From Urophycis tenuis (Eukaryota; Chordata; Actinopteri; Gadiformes; Phycidae): a stretch of DNA of 64,000 nucleotides. The notes beneath the pieces were generated by a model. That model was not told the DNA's origin and did not search any database. It saw only the letters and a program-made list of their open reading frames with translations. Both the position numbers and the translations under genes were made by a program. The DNA lies in assembly GCA_036785325.1 (NCBI GenBank), contig JAXIVH010000002.1:13385639-13449638 (forward strand), written 5' to 3'. Positions 63,955-64,000 of this stretch are shown here, piece after piece. Within the stretch, counting starts at the first letter, position 1; every line of letters begins with the position of its first letter.

Positions 63955-64000
63955 CTTTAAAAAAAGAAAGATAGAAAAAAAAAAACGTTTTGCATTTCAT

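Overview
The window looks like a slice of a teleost fish nuclear genome. It holds five split-gene exons with GT-AG borders, introns of 1.8 to more than 23 kb, fish-type tRNA-derived SINE tails, and a very heavy load of dinucleotide repeats, poly-C/poly-G runs and minisatellites. There is no prokaryotic gene organisation. The microsatellite density recalls what is reported for codfishes and some other teleosts, but I cannot assign a species.

Only one protein-coding gene is supported: the 5' half of oxr1 (oxidation resistance 1, TLDc/LysM family) on the + strand. Its exons are an alternative first coding exon (2545-2686, ATG in strong Kozak context, ending in phase 1); exon 2 (15081-15162, entering in phase 1); exon 3 (27491-27598, core of the LysM domain); exon 4 (29396-29509, end of LysM plus a Ser/Pro linker); and exon 5 (40827-40982, acidic stretch and start of the GRAM-like domain). 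Exons 3, 4 and 5 join in phase 0. Exon 2 is one nucleotide shorter than the family pattern requires, which breaks the reading frame as assembled. The GRAM remainder, the central linker and the C-terminal TLDc domain are not visible. They lie downstream of base 64000, or partly inside the 200-N gap at 41310-41509. oxr1 paralogue (a or b) cannot be told from this.

Layout: 1-2544 is upstream sequence with a CTCF-like site at 2360-2371. 2687-15080 is intron 1, with a LINE/SINE-type 3' tail, CpG-rich blocks and many microsatellites. 15163-27490 is intron 2, with two 24-bp minisatellite arrays and an inverted dispersed repeat pair. 27599-29395 is intron 3. 29510-40826 is intron 4, with a full-length GC-rich SINE relic and a SINE tail. 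40983-64000 is intron 5 (incomplete), with the gap, a minisatellite beside it, several near-perfect hairpins including one with a hammerhead-like core, and further SINE pieces.

No previously undescribed multi-gene system is visible. The observations most worth checking are the exon 2 frameshift, the alternative first exon and its CTCF-like site, the palindrome at 52969-53121, and the structured tandem repeats. The long open frames across minisatellites and microsatellites are repeat artefacts and are not annotated as genes.
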